Assembly (NCBI GenBank): GCA_022799355.1
Contig: JAAWOG010000002.1
Location: 41,816 to 105,815 of the forward strand
Source: Lachnospiraceae bacterium
GTDB taxonomy: Bacteria > Bacillota > Clostridia > Lachnospirales > Lachnospiraceae
DNA: 64,000 nucleotides
Direction: 5' to 3'
The notes beneath the pieces are model-generated. The model was given only the letters and a program-made list of their open reading frames with translations. It was not told where the DNA came from and ran no database searches. The translations under genes were made by a program, and so were the position numbers. Shown piece by piece: positions 1-7,690 of the stretch; positions within the stretch are counted from its first letter, which is position 1, and each line of letters begins with the position of its first letter.

Positions 1-1
1 A

Positions 2-397
2 GATCTGGTGATCGCTATGGGTGCATGTACGGATTCCGCCTATGCCGGACAGCTTAACGTGCCGGGAAATTTTGCTCCGATTGCCGATTATGATCTGCTG
101 GAAAAGGCAGTGCTTGCGGCAAGAGAGAAAAATGTCAGTGTGAAGGTAGGAAATGTCCTTTCAGCCGATGCGTTCTACAACTTTGATACCGGGCGTACAA
201 AGAGATGGGCGGATGCGGGCGTCCTCGCGGTGGAGATGGAGTCAGCGGCGCTTTATATAAACGCGGTGCAGGCAAAGAAAAAAGCGCTCAGCCTTCTGAG
301 TATTTCCGATCATGTGTTTACGGGAGAGGAACTGACGGCAGAAGAGCGGCAGCTTGAATTTAAGAACATGATAGAGGTAGCGCTCGAGATAGCCTGA
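2..397 (+). CDS. deoD: Purine-nucleoside phosphorylase DeoD, C-terminal part (5' end outside window)
   Basis: This is the C-terminal 131 residues of a trimeric/hexameric purine nucleoside phosphorylase, which splits purine (deoxy)nucleosides with phosphate into free base and (deoxy)ribose-1-phosphate in cytosolic salvage. The frame is open to the window edge, so the GTG at 8 in the ORF track is internal and not a true start. Visible family marks are VEMESAALY (the nucleoside-binding Met/Glu segment) and SDHVFTGEELTAEERQ near the end, which matches the catalytic-Asp region and the typical DeoD C-terminus. The upstream neighbours are not visible. Identification is firm; only completeness is unknown. 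Confidence 0.93.
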   Translation, partial: DLVIAMGACTDSAYAGQLNVPGNFAPIADYDLLEKAVLAAREKNVSVKVGNVLSADAFYNFDTGRTKRWADAGVLAVEMESAALYINAVQAKKKALSLLSISDHVFTGEELTAEERQLEFKNMIEVALEIA

Positions 398-459
398 TCC
401 GGCGTCTTTATTCAGATATATAAAAAATAAATAATATATTATCAGAAAGAAAAACTGTT

Positions 460-1080
460 ATGTTATCATTAGGTATGCGGAGAGACTTTATCATATTTGT
501 AACGGGAATATTGATGCTGGCATTGTGTCTTATATTCTGTAAACCCGGGAAAAGAACAAAATACCGTTTTATCCGTCTCTCCGCAGGAAACCTGCTGATC
601 CATCTGATGGACGGGCTGATAACTTTTGTGAATACGCCGGATTTAAAAAGAGAATGGAATCCGCTTGTCAGAATATGGGGATTTGGCTGGGAAGCACTTT
701 TTGCGGCAAATCTGATCGGTTTTGTTTTTATTGTGCTTGCCACCTGGTATTTCGGGAAGTATGAACATATAAGCATTCCCTCGAAGAATATGTTTGATTA
801 TTATATGAAACTGTTTTACGGGGAAAACTATAAACCCATCTGGGTACTGTATAAGCACTCCAAAAACTGGAAATCCCAGTTTGCGCTGATCGGGTATGCC
901 TGTTACTGGGGGGTTACGATCGGAGCGCTGTTTCCTGTGATCGGATGGATATGGGATATGCTGGATGTGGATATACCCTGGTGGCACAGCGCGTACTTAA
1001 GTATGGGAGTGGGTGTTGTCATCGCACTTTATCAGTGCTGTGTCTGGACAAGAGAAGGGTATCTGAAGGGGAGAGAATGA
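460..1080 (+). CDS. Uncharacterised integral membrane protein, 206 aa
   Basis: I do not recognise a family. The protein has a hydrophobic N-terminal helix (about residues 8-27), a second around 80-105, and two more in the last 70 residues (around IGYACYWGVTIGALFPVIGW and MGVGVVIALYQCCVW). It is rich in Trp and Tyr and has a short basic C-terminus, so a four-helix membrane protein is likely. It follows deoD by 62 bases of very AT-rich DNA that could hold its own promoter. The start is uncertain: ATG 460 has no good ribosome site, and an in-frame ATG at 475 is preceded by a weak TTAGGT. No function is proposed. Confidence 0.6.
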   Translation: MLSLGMRRDFIIFVTGILMLALCLIFCKPGKRTKYRFIRLSAGNLLIHLMDGLITFVNTPDLKREWNPLVRIWGFGWEALFAANLIGFVFIVLATWYFGKYEHISIPSKNMFDYYMKLFYGENYKPIWVLYKHSKNWKSQFALIGYACYWGVTIGALFPVIGWIWDMLDVDIPWWHSAYLSMGVGVVIALYQCCVWTREGYLKGRE

Positions 1081-1144
1081 AAAACAGGAGCATTTTATGT
1101 TCCTCCCGGCGTCCGATAATGTGAAGAAAATGGCATTGTTTCTC

Positions 1145-2383
1145 TTACCATAAGTTCTTTAGCGGCTCCGGCAGATACAAAAACAGTTCAAACACATGGC
1201 CGGCGGAAGTTACTTCAAGGCTGCCCTGATATTGTTTTACAATTTCCTCCATACTGCGAAGTCCATAGCCATGGTTTGCGGAATCGGATTTTGTGGTGGA
1301 GGGAAGGGGGCTTCCCGTGTTTAATAACAGCGAGGCGGGATTTTTTACGGACAGCGCTAGAATTCCTTTCTGATGGCAGGCAGTTATTTCGATAAAACGC
1401 TTTTCCTTTGGAAAAGTACAACAGCTCTCTATGGCATTGTCCAAAGCATTGGCAAACAGAACGCAGATATCAGCGCTCTGAAAGGGGAGCTGCTCAGGGA
1501 TATCCAGTTTCAGGCGCAGCGAAATATTCTCCTCCCGCATCAGAGGCTCTTTTACGGACAAGACGGCATTCACCGTCTGATCACCGCAGTAATCCATTTT
1601 CTGTGTCAGTCCGGGACTTTCCAGGAGATGGGTAATATAATTTTCTTTCTCTTCCGGGGGAAGATACAGGATCGTGTGCAGATGGTTGGAGAGATCATGC
1701 TTCAGGCGCCGGATCTCAAAATGCTGTTGTTTCATGGAGTCATAGTAATTCCGGTTCATCTCCGCATGGAGGCTCTGCCTTTCCAGCTTTTGCTGTCTTG
1801 ATAAAACGGCGATTGCCCAAAGAAGCCCGATAAAGGAAAGCAGGGAGAGAAAAAGCAGGGTACTGTACAGGCATAAAAGCCAGCGGGGCTCCCGGGATTC
1901 GATGGGAGGAATCAGGACGATACTGAAAACGATGCCGCTCGGGGCAAGTGTCAGAAACAGCATCAGACGCCAAAGAGAATTTCCCAGTTCCGTCTCTCTC
2001 TCAGGTCCCTTAAAGCGTACAAGCAGATAAAGCAATACGGAAAAAAGGGAGCGCAGCAGAACCATACTGCTGATGGTACCATAAGTTTTCAGGATATTGT
2101 CAAGGAATGCGTTCCATGCAAATACGGTGCTGGCAAGCATCAGGGAGACAGCGAATTTTTTTGCCCGGCTGTCGGTGCAGGCGTATTGGATTCCTGCAAG
2201 GTAAACAAGAAAAGTCGGGGGAAGATTGTCCCAGTCCCCGATAAAAATGATCATGGAGACCATCAGAAAACTGATAAAAATCAGGACTAAATGGGCGAAA
2301 AAAGACCTTTTTACCGAAAAAAGCCTTCTGATCATAAGGTAATGAAAAATGACGGCAGGTATCTCAAAAAATAGAACAAGCAT
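1145..2383 (-). CDS. GHKL-type sensor histidine kinase (AgrC/VirS-like), 412 aa
   Basis: This is the membrane sensor kinase of a peptide-type two-component system. The N-terminal half holds about six hydrophobic segments. The cytoplasmic half carries an H-box (RRLKHDLSNHL), an N-box (FANALDNAIES) and a G-box (HGYGLRSMEEIV), typical of GHKL kinases that partner LytTR regulators. The ORF track extends to 2512, but that part overlaps the regulator. ATG 2383 has AGGAG seven bases upstream and starts directly in a hydrophobic segment, so it is preferred. It lies 16 bases downstream of the LytTR regulator and is probably co-transcribed with it. The divergent ABC exporter is the likely target. The ligand is unknown. 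Confidence 0.88.
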   Translation of the reverse strand: MLVLFFEIPAVIFHYLMIRRLFSVKRSFFAHLVLIFISFLMVSMIIFIGDWDNLPPTFLVYLAGIQYACTDSRAKKFAVSLMLASTVFAWNAFLDNILKTYGTISSMVLLRSLFSVLLYLLVRFKGPERETELGNSLWRLMLFLTLAPSGIVFSIVLIPPIESREPRWLLCLYSTLLFLSLLSFIGLLWAIAVLSRQQKLERQSLHAEMNRNYYDSMKQQHFEIRRLKHDLSNHLHTILYLPPEEKENYITHLLESPGLTQKMDYCGDQTVNAVLSVKEPLMREENISLRLKLDIPEQLPFQSADICVLFANALDNAIESCCTFPKEKRFIEITACHQKGILALSVKNPASLLLNTGSPLPSTTKSDSANHGYGLRSMEEIVKQYQGSLEVTSAGHVFELFLYLPEPLKNLW

Positions 2384-2399
2384 GCGGACTCTCCTAAAT

Positions 2400-3152
2400 T
2401 CAGTCTTTCCGGCATGTTTCATGAAGGCCGGCAGAATAAGCGGATAAAAGCGCTTTTGCCAGTTTTTCCGAAACTTCTTTTTTGCAGCTCCTGCTGACAG
2501 GGAGCTTTTCACAGGCGGGATTGTCTATCACCACATAATCTTTTCCCAGAAAAGTCACCTTATCACTGTTTACAAGATATCGTTGATGGATGCGGATAAA
2601 GTTTTTCTGCAGCTGCTGTTCTATCTCATGTAATCTGCCGTAAAAAGTATAGTTCTTTACGGCGGTGACAAGGTTGATATACCTGCGGTCGCTGTAAAAG
2701 TACAGAATATCGCTGCAGGGAAGGCGGTAGATGCCGTCCGTGTTTTTCAGTACAAAATACTGTTTGTCCTGCGCCGAAAGTGCCTTTTTCGCGCGCAGCA
2801 GGACCTCTTTCAGTCTTTCGGAGGATGCCGGTTTTACCAGATAATCCAGTGCATCCACCTGATAGCCGTCAAACACATAATCCGTATATCCGGTGACAAA
2901 GACAAGCAGAAGGCTGCTGCCGGAAAGCCGTATCTTTTTAGCCGCATCCATTCCGTTTTCTTTTCCCATCTCCACATCCAGAAACAGAAGGTCCACTTCG
3001 CCGGGATGGGCAGTGATCCAGTTTGTGCAGGTTTGCCCGTTTGAAAATTCATAGACAATCTCATCTTCCGTTTCATCCATAATCTTTTCAAGCTGTATTC
3101 GGAGCGCGTCCCTTGCGCTCTCTTCATCGTCACAGATTGCGATACGAAGCAT
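2400..3152 (-). CDS. LytTR-family response regulator, 250 aa
   Basis: This is a cytosolic response regulator with an N-terminal receiver (IAICDDEESARD acidic pocket; LLFLDVEMG phospho-Asp; conserved Lys in DYLVKPAS) and a C-terminal LytTR DNA-binding domain (YFYSDRRYINLVTAVKNYTFYGRLHEIEQQL, then FIRIHQRYLVN). Usual length for the family is about 240-250 residues, which supports starting at MLRIAICDD (ATG 3152, AGGA about 12 bases upstream) and not at the ORF-track start. It precedes its kinase by 16 bases. A direct-repeat site fitting LytTR consensus lies upstream at 3294-3326, so it probably regulates itself and possibly the divergent ABC genes. Confidence 0.92.
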   Translation of the reverse strand: MLRIAICDDEESARDALRIQLEKIMDETEDEIVYEFSNGQTCTNWITAHPGEVDLLFLDVEMGKENGMDAAKKIRLSGSSLLLVFVTGYTDYVFDGYQVDALDYLVKPASSERLKEVLLRAKKALSAQDKQYFVLKNTDGIYRLPCSDILYFYSDRRYINLVTAVKNYTFYGRLHEIEQQLQKNFIRIHQRYLVNSDKVTFLGKDYVVIDNPACEKLPVSRSCKKEVSEKLAKALLSAYSAGLHETCRKD

Positions 3153-3241
3153 TTCTGGTATGGTTCCTTTCCGGTTTTGTTTTATCCGGCGGTCGGAATG
3201 CAAAGCAAAATATGCCTCCTGCGTACGCCGGATCCGTATTT

Positions 3242-3271
3242 ATTATGCAATATTTTCAGGATATTTAGCAA
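3242..3271 (-). promoter_or_regulatory. Candidate promoter of the LytTR regulator/kinase operon
   Basis: Read on the minus strand: -35 TTGCTA, 18-base spacer, -10 CATAAT preceded by TG (extended -10). The -35 lies 23 bases downstream of the LytTR repeat pair, the usual arrangement for AgrA/LytTR activators. Weak -35 bases fit an activator-dependent promoter. Confidence 0.5.
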
Positions 3272-3293
3272 GTATCTGTCCATATTTCCATTT

Positions 3294-3326
3294 CCAAACT
3301 TTACACGGTACGTACCGAACTTTACA
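3294..3326 (-). promoter_or_regulatory. LytTR-type operator: two 12-bp direct repeats, 21-bp period
   Basis: On the minus strand TGTAAAGTTCGG and TGTAAAGTTTGG are separated by nine bases, giving a two-turn period. Each contains AAAGTTYGG, which fits the known LytTR half-site pattern (W M M G T T N R K). The site sits between the regulator and the divergent ABC transporter genes. The spacer contains a palindrome, GGTACGTACC, of unknown meaning. Confidence 0.7.
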
Positions 3327-3455
3327 TTTTTCGCAAAAGCATTCCGAATATGACACGAAACGAGCAAAACTTGACAGAGCAAAATCCGGCTGCAGGAGAA
3401 TTTGATAAACTGACATCAGAATATTTTATAACAAAATTCGGAGAGGAGATTTATT

Positions 3456-4208
3456 ATGCTGGAAGTTAAAAATCTGTACAAATCATATGAAACATCCAAA
3501 ACCCGTTATCCTGTTTTAAAGGGCGTCAGTTTCCATGTGGAACAGGGGGAGTTTGTAGCCGTCATGGGATCATCAGGTTCAGGCAAGAGTACGCTGCTGA
3601 ACTGTATTTCCTGTTATATTCCCTATGAGAAAGGAAATATCCTGCTGGGAGAACAGGACCTGGGGGTACTGGATAAAGAGGGACTGGCAAAAGTCAGAAA
3701 TGAAAAACTCGGTTTTGTATTCCAGGATTTTATGCTGCTTGACGGGCTCTCTGTCAAAGAGAATATTCTGATCCCCAGAATTATCCGGGAAAAAGCGGAT
3801 AAACAGGCGGAGGATTATGCGGATCAATTGATGGTACTGTTCGGGATTACCCATATAAAGGATAAATATCCCGCCGATATCTCCGGCGGGGAAAGGCAGA
3901 GAACCGCCGTGGCAAGAAGCCTGATCAATAATCCGCTGCTTATTTTAGCAGATGAGCCGACCGGAAACCTGGACAGCAAATCGAGCCGGGCGGTAATAGA
4001 AGCTTTTGAAAAAGCAAAAACGGAAATGAACTCTACTATTTTGATGGTGACGCATGACAGTTTTTCCGCGTCTTTTTGCGACAGAGTTATTTTATTAAAG
4101 GATGGCATGATTTATAAGCAGCTTGACAGGATCGGAAGCCAAAACAGCTTTCAGGGCTATCTGCTGGATACGATCAAGGAGATGGGTGAAGCGGATCAGG
4201 CGGGATAA
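3456..4208 (+). CDS. ABC transporter ATP-binding protein, BceA/MacB type, 250 aa
   Basis: This is the nucleotide-binding subunit of an ABC exporter or antibiotic-sensing transporter at the inner face of the membrane. Motifs in order: Walker A GSSGSGKST (about residue 38), Q-loop FVFQDFMLL, signature ISGGERQR, Walker B LLILADEPTGNLD, and switch His in MVTHD. The PTGNLD variant and the short length place it in the LolD/MacB/BceA branch. It starts at ATG 3456 behind GGAGAGGAG. The permease follows 45 bases downstream. The divergent LytTR/GHKL pair suggests regulation by an external signal; Bce systems more often use OmpR-type regulators, so the substrate should not be assumed to be bacitracin-like. 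Confidence 0.92.
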   Translation: MLEVKNLYKSYETSKTRYPVLKGVSFHVEQGEFVAVMGSSGSGKSTLLNCISCYIPYEKGNILLGEQDLGVLDKEGLAKVRNEKLGFVFQDFMLLDGLSVKENILIPRIIREKADKQAEDYADQLMVLFGITHIKDKYPADISGGERQRTAVARSLINNPLLILADEPTGNLDSKSSRAVIEAFEKAKTEMNSTILMVTHDSFSASFCDRVILLKDGMIYKQLDRIGSQNSFQGYLLDTIKEMGEADQAG

Positions 4209-4253
4209 GGAAAAGTCTTTTATGTAAGATGGAGAGAAAGTGAGGCGGACAAA

Positions 4254-6359
4254 ATGACAATGAAAGAATTAGAAAAGAGATTGAGAAAGCAGGATTACCA
4301 ACAGGCGAAACTGTATCTGTTCTGCAATTTTATTTCCCTGATGCTGATCACGGCTTACAGTATAATGATGCTGGCGCCTACGGTACTGGAGGTATTGCCG
4401 GAGGGCGGGGATTCCAGAAAACAGATGGTGGCGATCTTTGTTCTGGCAGCAGTGGGGTGCGTGGTGTTTACAATATATGCTACCGCGCTGTTTTTCCGCA
4501 AAAAATCCGGGCAGGTGGGAATATTAATGGCGCTGGGCGCATCGAAAAGACAGCTTGCACCGATGCTCTACCGGGAAATCCTTATCCTGGGGTTTTTATC
4601 TTCCGTCTGCGGCGTGGCGGCGGGGTTTCCGTTTGTGGCGCTGATCTGGAACGGTTTTCGCCTGCTGATCGTGGACAGTGAAGAGATGGTTCTGAATATC
4701 AGGATGGAATGCCTGAAGATTCCGCTTATCTTTCTGGTGCTGGTAATTCTTCTCGCCTGCCTGACGGCAAAACGCTACCTGAAAAGAACGGATATTCTTG
4801 ATACGATCCGGGAAGAACATAAAAATGAGCCGATCAAAGAACTGGGAAAGTGGTGCGGGCCGGCAGGTATTGTGATCTTGTTTGCAGGCGCTATTGCCGG
4901 TTATTATGCGCAGGGAGTTTATATGAGCCTTACGCAATCGTACGGTGGAGCATGGCTGAATCTGTTTTATGTACCGGTGTTTATCGGTTTATATATGATC
5001 CTGCTCCATACGGTGGTGCATGGCTGGTTTTTCCGCAAAAAGGCTTTCGATAAAAATCTGGTATCCCGCAGTATGATGAAGTTTCAGGGAAAACAGACCG
5101 TGAATAATCTGCTTGTGTCAACGCTGCTGCTTGCGGGGGCGTGTTTTGCGGCCTTTTATGTGCCGATGATGGCATCCGGAAATTTTATGAATGTCAGGAA
5201 TCGTCCTTTTGATTATCTGTATCATTACAGGGCGGACCAGAAAGTGCCGGGCAGGGAGGAGGCGGAGAAGATGGCATCGGAATACGGAGTATCTTTAAAG
5301 GACTGGCATGAGGCGCCCTATCTTTCTCTGGGCATGGACGGTATGAAGTACAAAGAAGACGGAAACAGATTTTACTATGAGTATGAAGAGCTTAAGTCAG
5401 AGGGAAAGTTTTTTTCGGAAAAAGGTTTTCAGGAACTGACCGGGATAACCGTAGCGGTGGAAGCGGGCACTTATCTTGCCGTCAGCGATGACGGGAACAG
5501 TATCTATTCACGTCAGCTTACTACGGACAGTACGCTTTTGACGAATATGGTCACAAGAAAGACATTGGGGGTTCGTTTTGCGGGCTATGTATGTTATGAA
5601 TTTCTGGTGGATGCGACAGGATATTATGTGCTGAATGATGCGGATTATGAAATGATAGCGGAAGGGAATACGGGGGAATGGAGCGGAAAAATGGCGGTGT
5701 TTAATGCGGCGGGAGAGGATAATTACCGGTTTGCCGATCGATTTTTTAACACGCTGGTATCTTCTTTTGACGAGAGCTGCGAGATGCCCAGCTACTATGA
5801 CAGAGTACAGAAAATATCGGAAAATGAGAAGGGAGATGTATACTGGGGAGATACACAGGATATGGGACAGATCAGTTTTGACCGGCCGGACAGTACGGAA
5901 TTCCGGCAATTCTGGAGGTATATGCCCAAATTCCGCATCATGGATAAAAATGATTTCATACGTACCTACGCCGTATTTTTGATGGTATTTATTTTTATTT
6001 TCCTGATCTGTCTTACGGCGGCCTGTGTGATCTGTTATACCAGATGCCAGACGATTGCCATTTATAACCGCTATGTGTTTGATGATTTGAGAAAGCTCGG
6101 GGCAACGCCTGCCTTTTTAAAACAGGAAGTAAAAAGACAGTGCCGCACGGTAATCCGCACGCCGTCAATCATCGGGATTCTGACAATGACGCTGTTGTAT
6201 ACGATGATTATGTATGCCAATGACGGAAAGATCATCATAAGTGAATTACTCGCGTTTGGGATATGCGGCGTGTTGATTCTGCTGATCATCCTGTTATTGT
6301 ACGTGGTTTACCGCAGGACGGTATGTACACTGGTGAAAGAACTTGAGATAGAAGGATAA
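4254..6359 (+). CDS. ABC transporter permease, FtsX/BceB-like, 701 aa
   Basis: This is the membrane subunit for the preceding ATPase. Hydrophobic segments occur near residues 25-45, 60-80, 105-130, 150-170, 200-220, 235-255 and 280-300. A long, mostly hydrophilic region rich in Tyr/Asp/Glu (about 310-560) follows, then three C-terminal helices. This is the BceB/FtsX layout with a large extracellular domain that normally binds the peptide ligand. The motif GILMALGASKRQL after the second helix is the conserved FtsX-domain segment, and a degenerate second copy (RKLGATPAFLKQEV) precedes the last helices. It starts at ATG 4254 with GAGG eight bases upstream. Substrate not predictable by eye. Confidence 0.88.
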   Translation: MTMKELEKRLRKQDYQQAKLYLFCNFISLMLITAYSIMMLAPTVLEVLPEGGDSRKQMVAIFVLAAVGCVVFTIYATALFFRKKSGQVGILMALGASKRQLAPMLYREILILGFLSSVCGVAAGFPFVALIWNGFRLLIVDSEEMVLNIRMECLKIPLIFLVLVILLACLTAKRYLKRTDILDTIREEHKNEPIKELGKWCGPAGIVILFAGAIAGYYAQGVYMSLTQSYGGAWLNLFYVPVFIGLYMILLHTVVHGWFFRKKAFDKNLVSRSMMKFQGKQTVNNLLVSTLLLAGACFAAFYVPMMASGNFMNVRNRPFDYLYHYRADQKVPGREEAEKMASEYGVSLKDWHEAPYLSLGMDGMKYKEDGNRFYYEYEELKSEGKFFSEKGFQELTGITVAVEAGTYLAVSDDGNSIYSRQLTTDSTLLTNMVTRKTLGVRFAGYVCYEFLVDATGYYVLNDADYEMIAEGNTGEWSGKMAVFNAAGEDNYRFADRFFNTLVSSFDESCEMPSYYDRVQKISENEKGDVYWGDTQDMGQISFDRPDSTEFRQFWRYMPKFRIMDKNDFIRTYAVFLMVFIFIFLICLTAACVICYTRCQTIAIYNRYVFDDLRKLGATPAFLKQEVKRQCRTVIRTPSIIGILTMTLLYTMIMYANDGKIIISELLAFGICGVLILLIILLLYVVYRRTVCTLVKELEIEG

Positions 6360-6408
6360 AATATGGTAAGCGGCAGATACGGAAGGTATTTGCCGCTTTG
6401 GTGTATTG

Positions 6409-6927
6409 TCAATGGTTGTGCTGAAAGGCATGCATTTTTTTCAGTAAATTCAGCAGAGGCTTATATAAAACCAGCGTTATAACAAAATTTCCGCCGCAGT
6501 GCAGAAGGTCAAACAAAATCCCGTTTGTCCAGTAGACAAAAGCTGCCGCCGGTCCGCCGGATATCAGATAGGGAATGGCGCACAGGGCGCCGAAGGATAA
6601 ACCGAATGCGCCGGAGATAACCGCCCAGAGAAGGGCGGAGTCCGTTTTCTGAAAAGCCAGTACGATCAGGGCAAAAATGGACCAGATATACAGATAGCTT
6701 ACCCACCATATGCCGAAGCCAAAGACGATTCCTTCCAGCAGGGCAAAGGCATAAATAATGGGAAAGACCTGTTTTTTATAGGTCAGAGTGTAGAGGATAA
6801 TCAGGGTGGTAACCGGCTCAATATTGGGCAGGAAGGACATGCCGAGCTGCCCGATCAGCAAAATGGCGGTAAGAAGCCCCATTGTCACAATATCAATAAT
6901 TTTTTCCGAAGGATTGTTGTGTTTCAT
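6409..6927 (-). CDS. ECF transporter S component, probable cobalamin/corrinoid type, 172 aa
   Basis: This is a small, very hydrophobic protein (five to six helices) with the look of an energy-coupling-factor substrate-binding S component: short cytosolic N-terminus, GLLTAILLIGQLGMSFLPNIEPVTTLIILYTL, and a Gly-rich later half (ISGAFGLSFGALCAIPYLISGGPAAAFVYW). It lies 10 bases after the DUF4430 gene and both are under the cobalamin riboswitch, so corrinoid uptake is the natural inference. No A, A' or T subunits lie nearby; a shared (group II) ECF module elsewhere would be needed. The start ATG 6927 has only a weak GAG ribosome site, which suggests translational coupling. Confidence 0.75.
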   Translation of the reverse strand: MKHNNPSEKIIDIVTMGLLTAILLIGQLGMSFLPNIEPVTTLIILYTLTYKKQVFPIIYAFALLEGIVFGFGIWWVSYLYIWSIFALIVLAFQKTDSALLWAVISGAFGLSFGALCAIPYLISGGPAAAFVYWTNGILFDLLHCGGNFVITLVLYKPLLNLLKKMHAFQHNH

Positions 6928-6937
6928 AGTATGTAGC

Positions 6938-7345
6938 TCAGTATCCGATTGTGAGAGTCAGTTCGTATTTTTCGCCGTCTGCGATAGGTGTCTGGTCCGC
7001 GGAAGTGCCCAGTTTTTCATTGTCTTTTGTGATGCACCACCACTCCTGGTTGGATTCATCGGCAGTTTCGCCGTCCACCGTTGTGATAAACATCCCGTAA
7101 GCCCCCTCTTCGCCGGAAACGAGTCCTTCGTCCGCAAGCACTTCTCCGAGGTATTCCCGGTCCGTACCGTACTCAAAGGTATTCAGGGATGCATCTTTGT
7201 GGATAACTTCTACGGTGATAGTTTTTGATCCTTTTAAAACGTCCTGCCTTGTAAACCGGTAGATACCAAAGAACAGGGCGATCACAGCCAGCAGCGCGAT
7301 CAGGGAAATAATAATCTTTTTTGTGTTTTTTTGTTCTGTTTTCAT
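6938..7345 (-). CDS. DUF4430-domain membrane-anchored protein, 135 aa
   Basis: This is a short extracytoplasmic protein: one N-terminal helix (IIISLIALLAVIALFFGIYRF) followed by about 100 residues resembling DUF4430, a beta-grasp-like fold related to the C-terminal domain of transcobalamin and intrinsic factor. Visible marks are TITVEVIHKD, LGEVLADEGLV, and a Trp pair in NQEWWCITKD, then a C-terminal YELTLTIGY strand. The ORF track starts upstream at 7432, but ATG 7345 has a perfect AAGGAGG and sits just after the riboswitch terminator. Because it is co-transcribed with an S component, it may deliver or hand over corrinoids; that role is inference. Confidence 0.82.
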   Translation of the reverse strand: MKTEQKNTKKIIISLIALLAVIALFFGIYRFTRQDVLKGSKTITVEVIHKDASLNTFEYGTDREYLGEVLADEGLVSGEEGAYGMFITTVDGETADESNQEWWCITKDNEKLGTSADQTPIADGEKYELTLTIGY

Positions 7346-7365
7346 GAAATCCTCCTTCATCCAAT

Positions 7366-7394
7366 AAAAAAACTGCCGGGAAATTTCCGGGCAG
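7366..7394 (-). terminator. Intrinsic terminator forming the riboswitch expression platform
   Basis: On the minus strand CTGCCCGGAAATTTCCCGGCAG forms a near-perfect hairpin (one internal mismatch) followed by seven T. It sits between the cobalamin aptamer and the ribosome site of the DUF4430 gene, which implies transcriptional (terminator) control in the presence of cobalamin. Confidence 0.85.
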
Positions 7395-7477
7395 CCTGAA
7401 AATGTTTGAGAAGCAATCCTGCGGCAACTCAAATTATCGCTTTACCATACATCATCCCTCGTAATGCATGATCTTAC

Positions 7478-7636
7478 CCGAACAGGCAGGTCTTCTGACT
7501 AAGGCATCTTTGCACAGAGCCGCCTTCCCGGTTTTCCGGTGGCATATCGGCCTGCACTCCACCCATACAGCGGCGTGACCGTGAAGCGTAACTTACTTCC
7601 CTATTCTCCCTTGCGGGCACCTGTTCTTATGAAACC
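7478..7636 (-). promoter_or_regulatory. Cobalamin riboswitch aptamer
   Basis: Read on the minus strand the region shows, in order, AGGTGCCCGCAAGGG, GGGAATAGGGAAG, ACGGTCACGCCGCTGTA, GTGCAGGCCGATATGCCACC, and the terminal B12 box TAGTCAGAAGACCTGCCT (7484-7501). These are the conserved elements of the B12 (adenosylcobalamin-class) aptamer. A promoter lies immediately upstream and an intrinsic terminator downstream, so the whole control unit is visible. It governs the DUF4430/ECF S-component pair. Confidence 0.95.
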
Positions 7637-7643
7637 GTATCAT

Positions 7644-7672
7644 ATGATAAATTATTTTATAATAAAATTCAA
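7644..7672 (-). promoter_or_regulatory. Promoter of the riboswitch transcript
   Basis: Minus strand: -35 TTGAAT, 17-base spacer, -10 TATCAT. Transcription would begin about seven bases later, just ahead of the aptamer. It lies in the short gap after the chemoreceptor gene. Confidence 0.65.
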
Positions 7673-7690
7673 GTTATTTTGAAGATCCTT

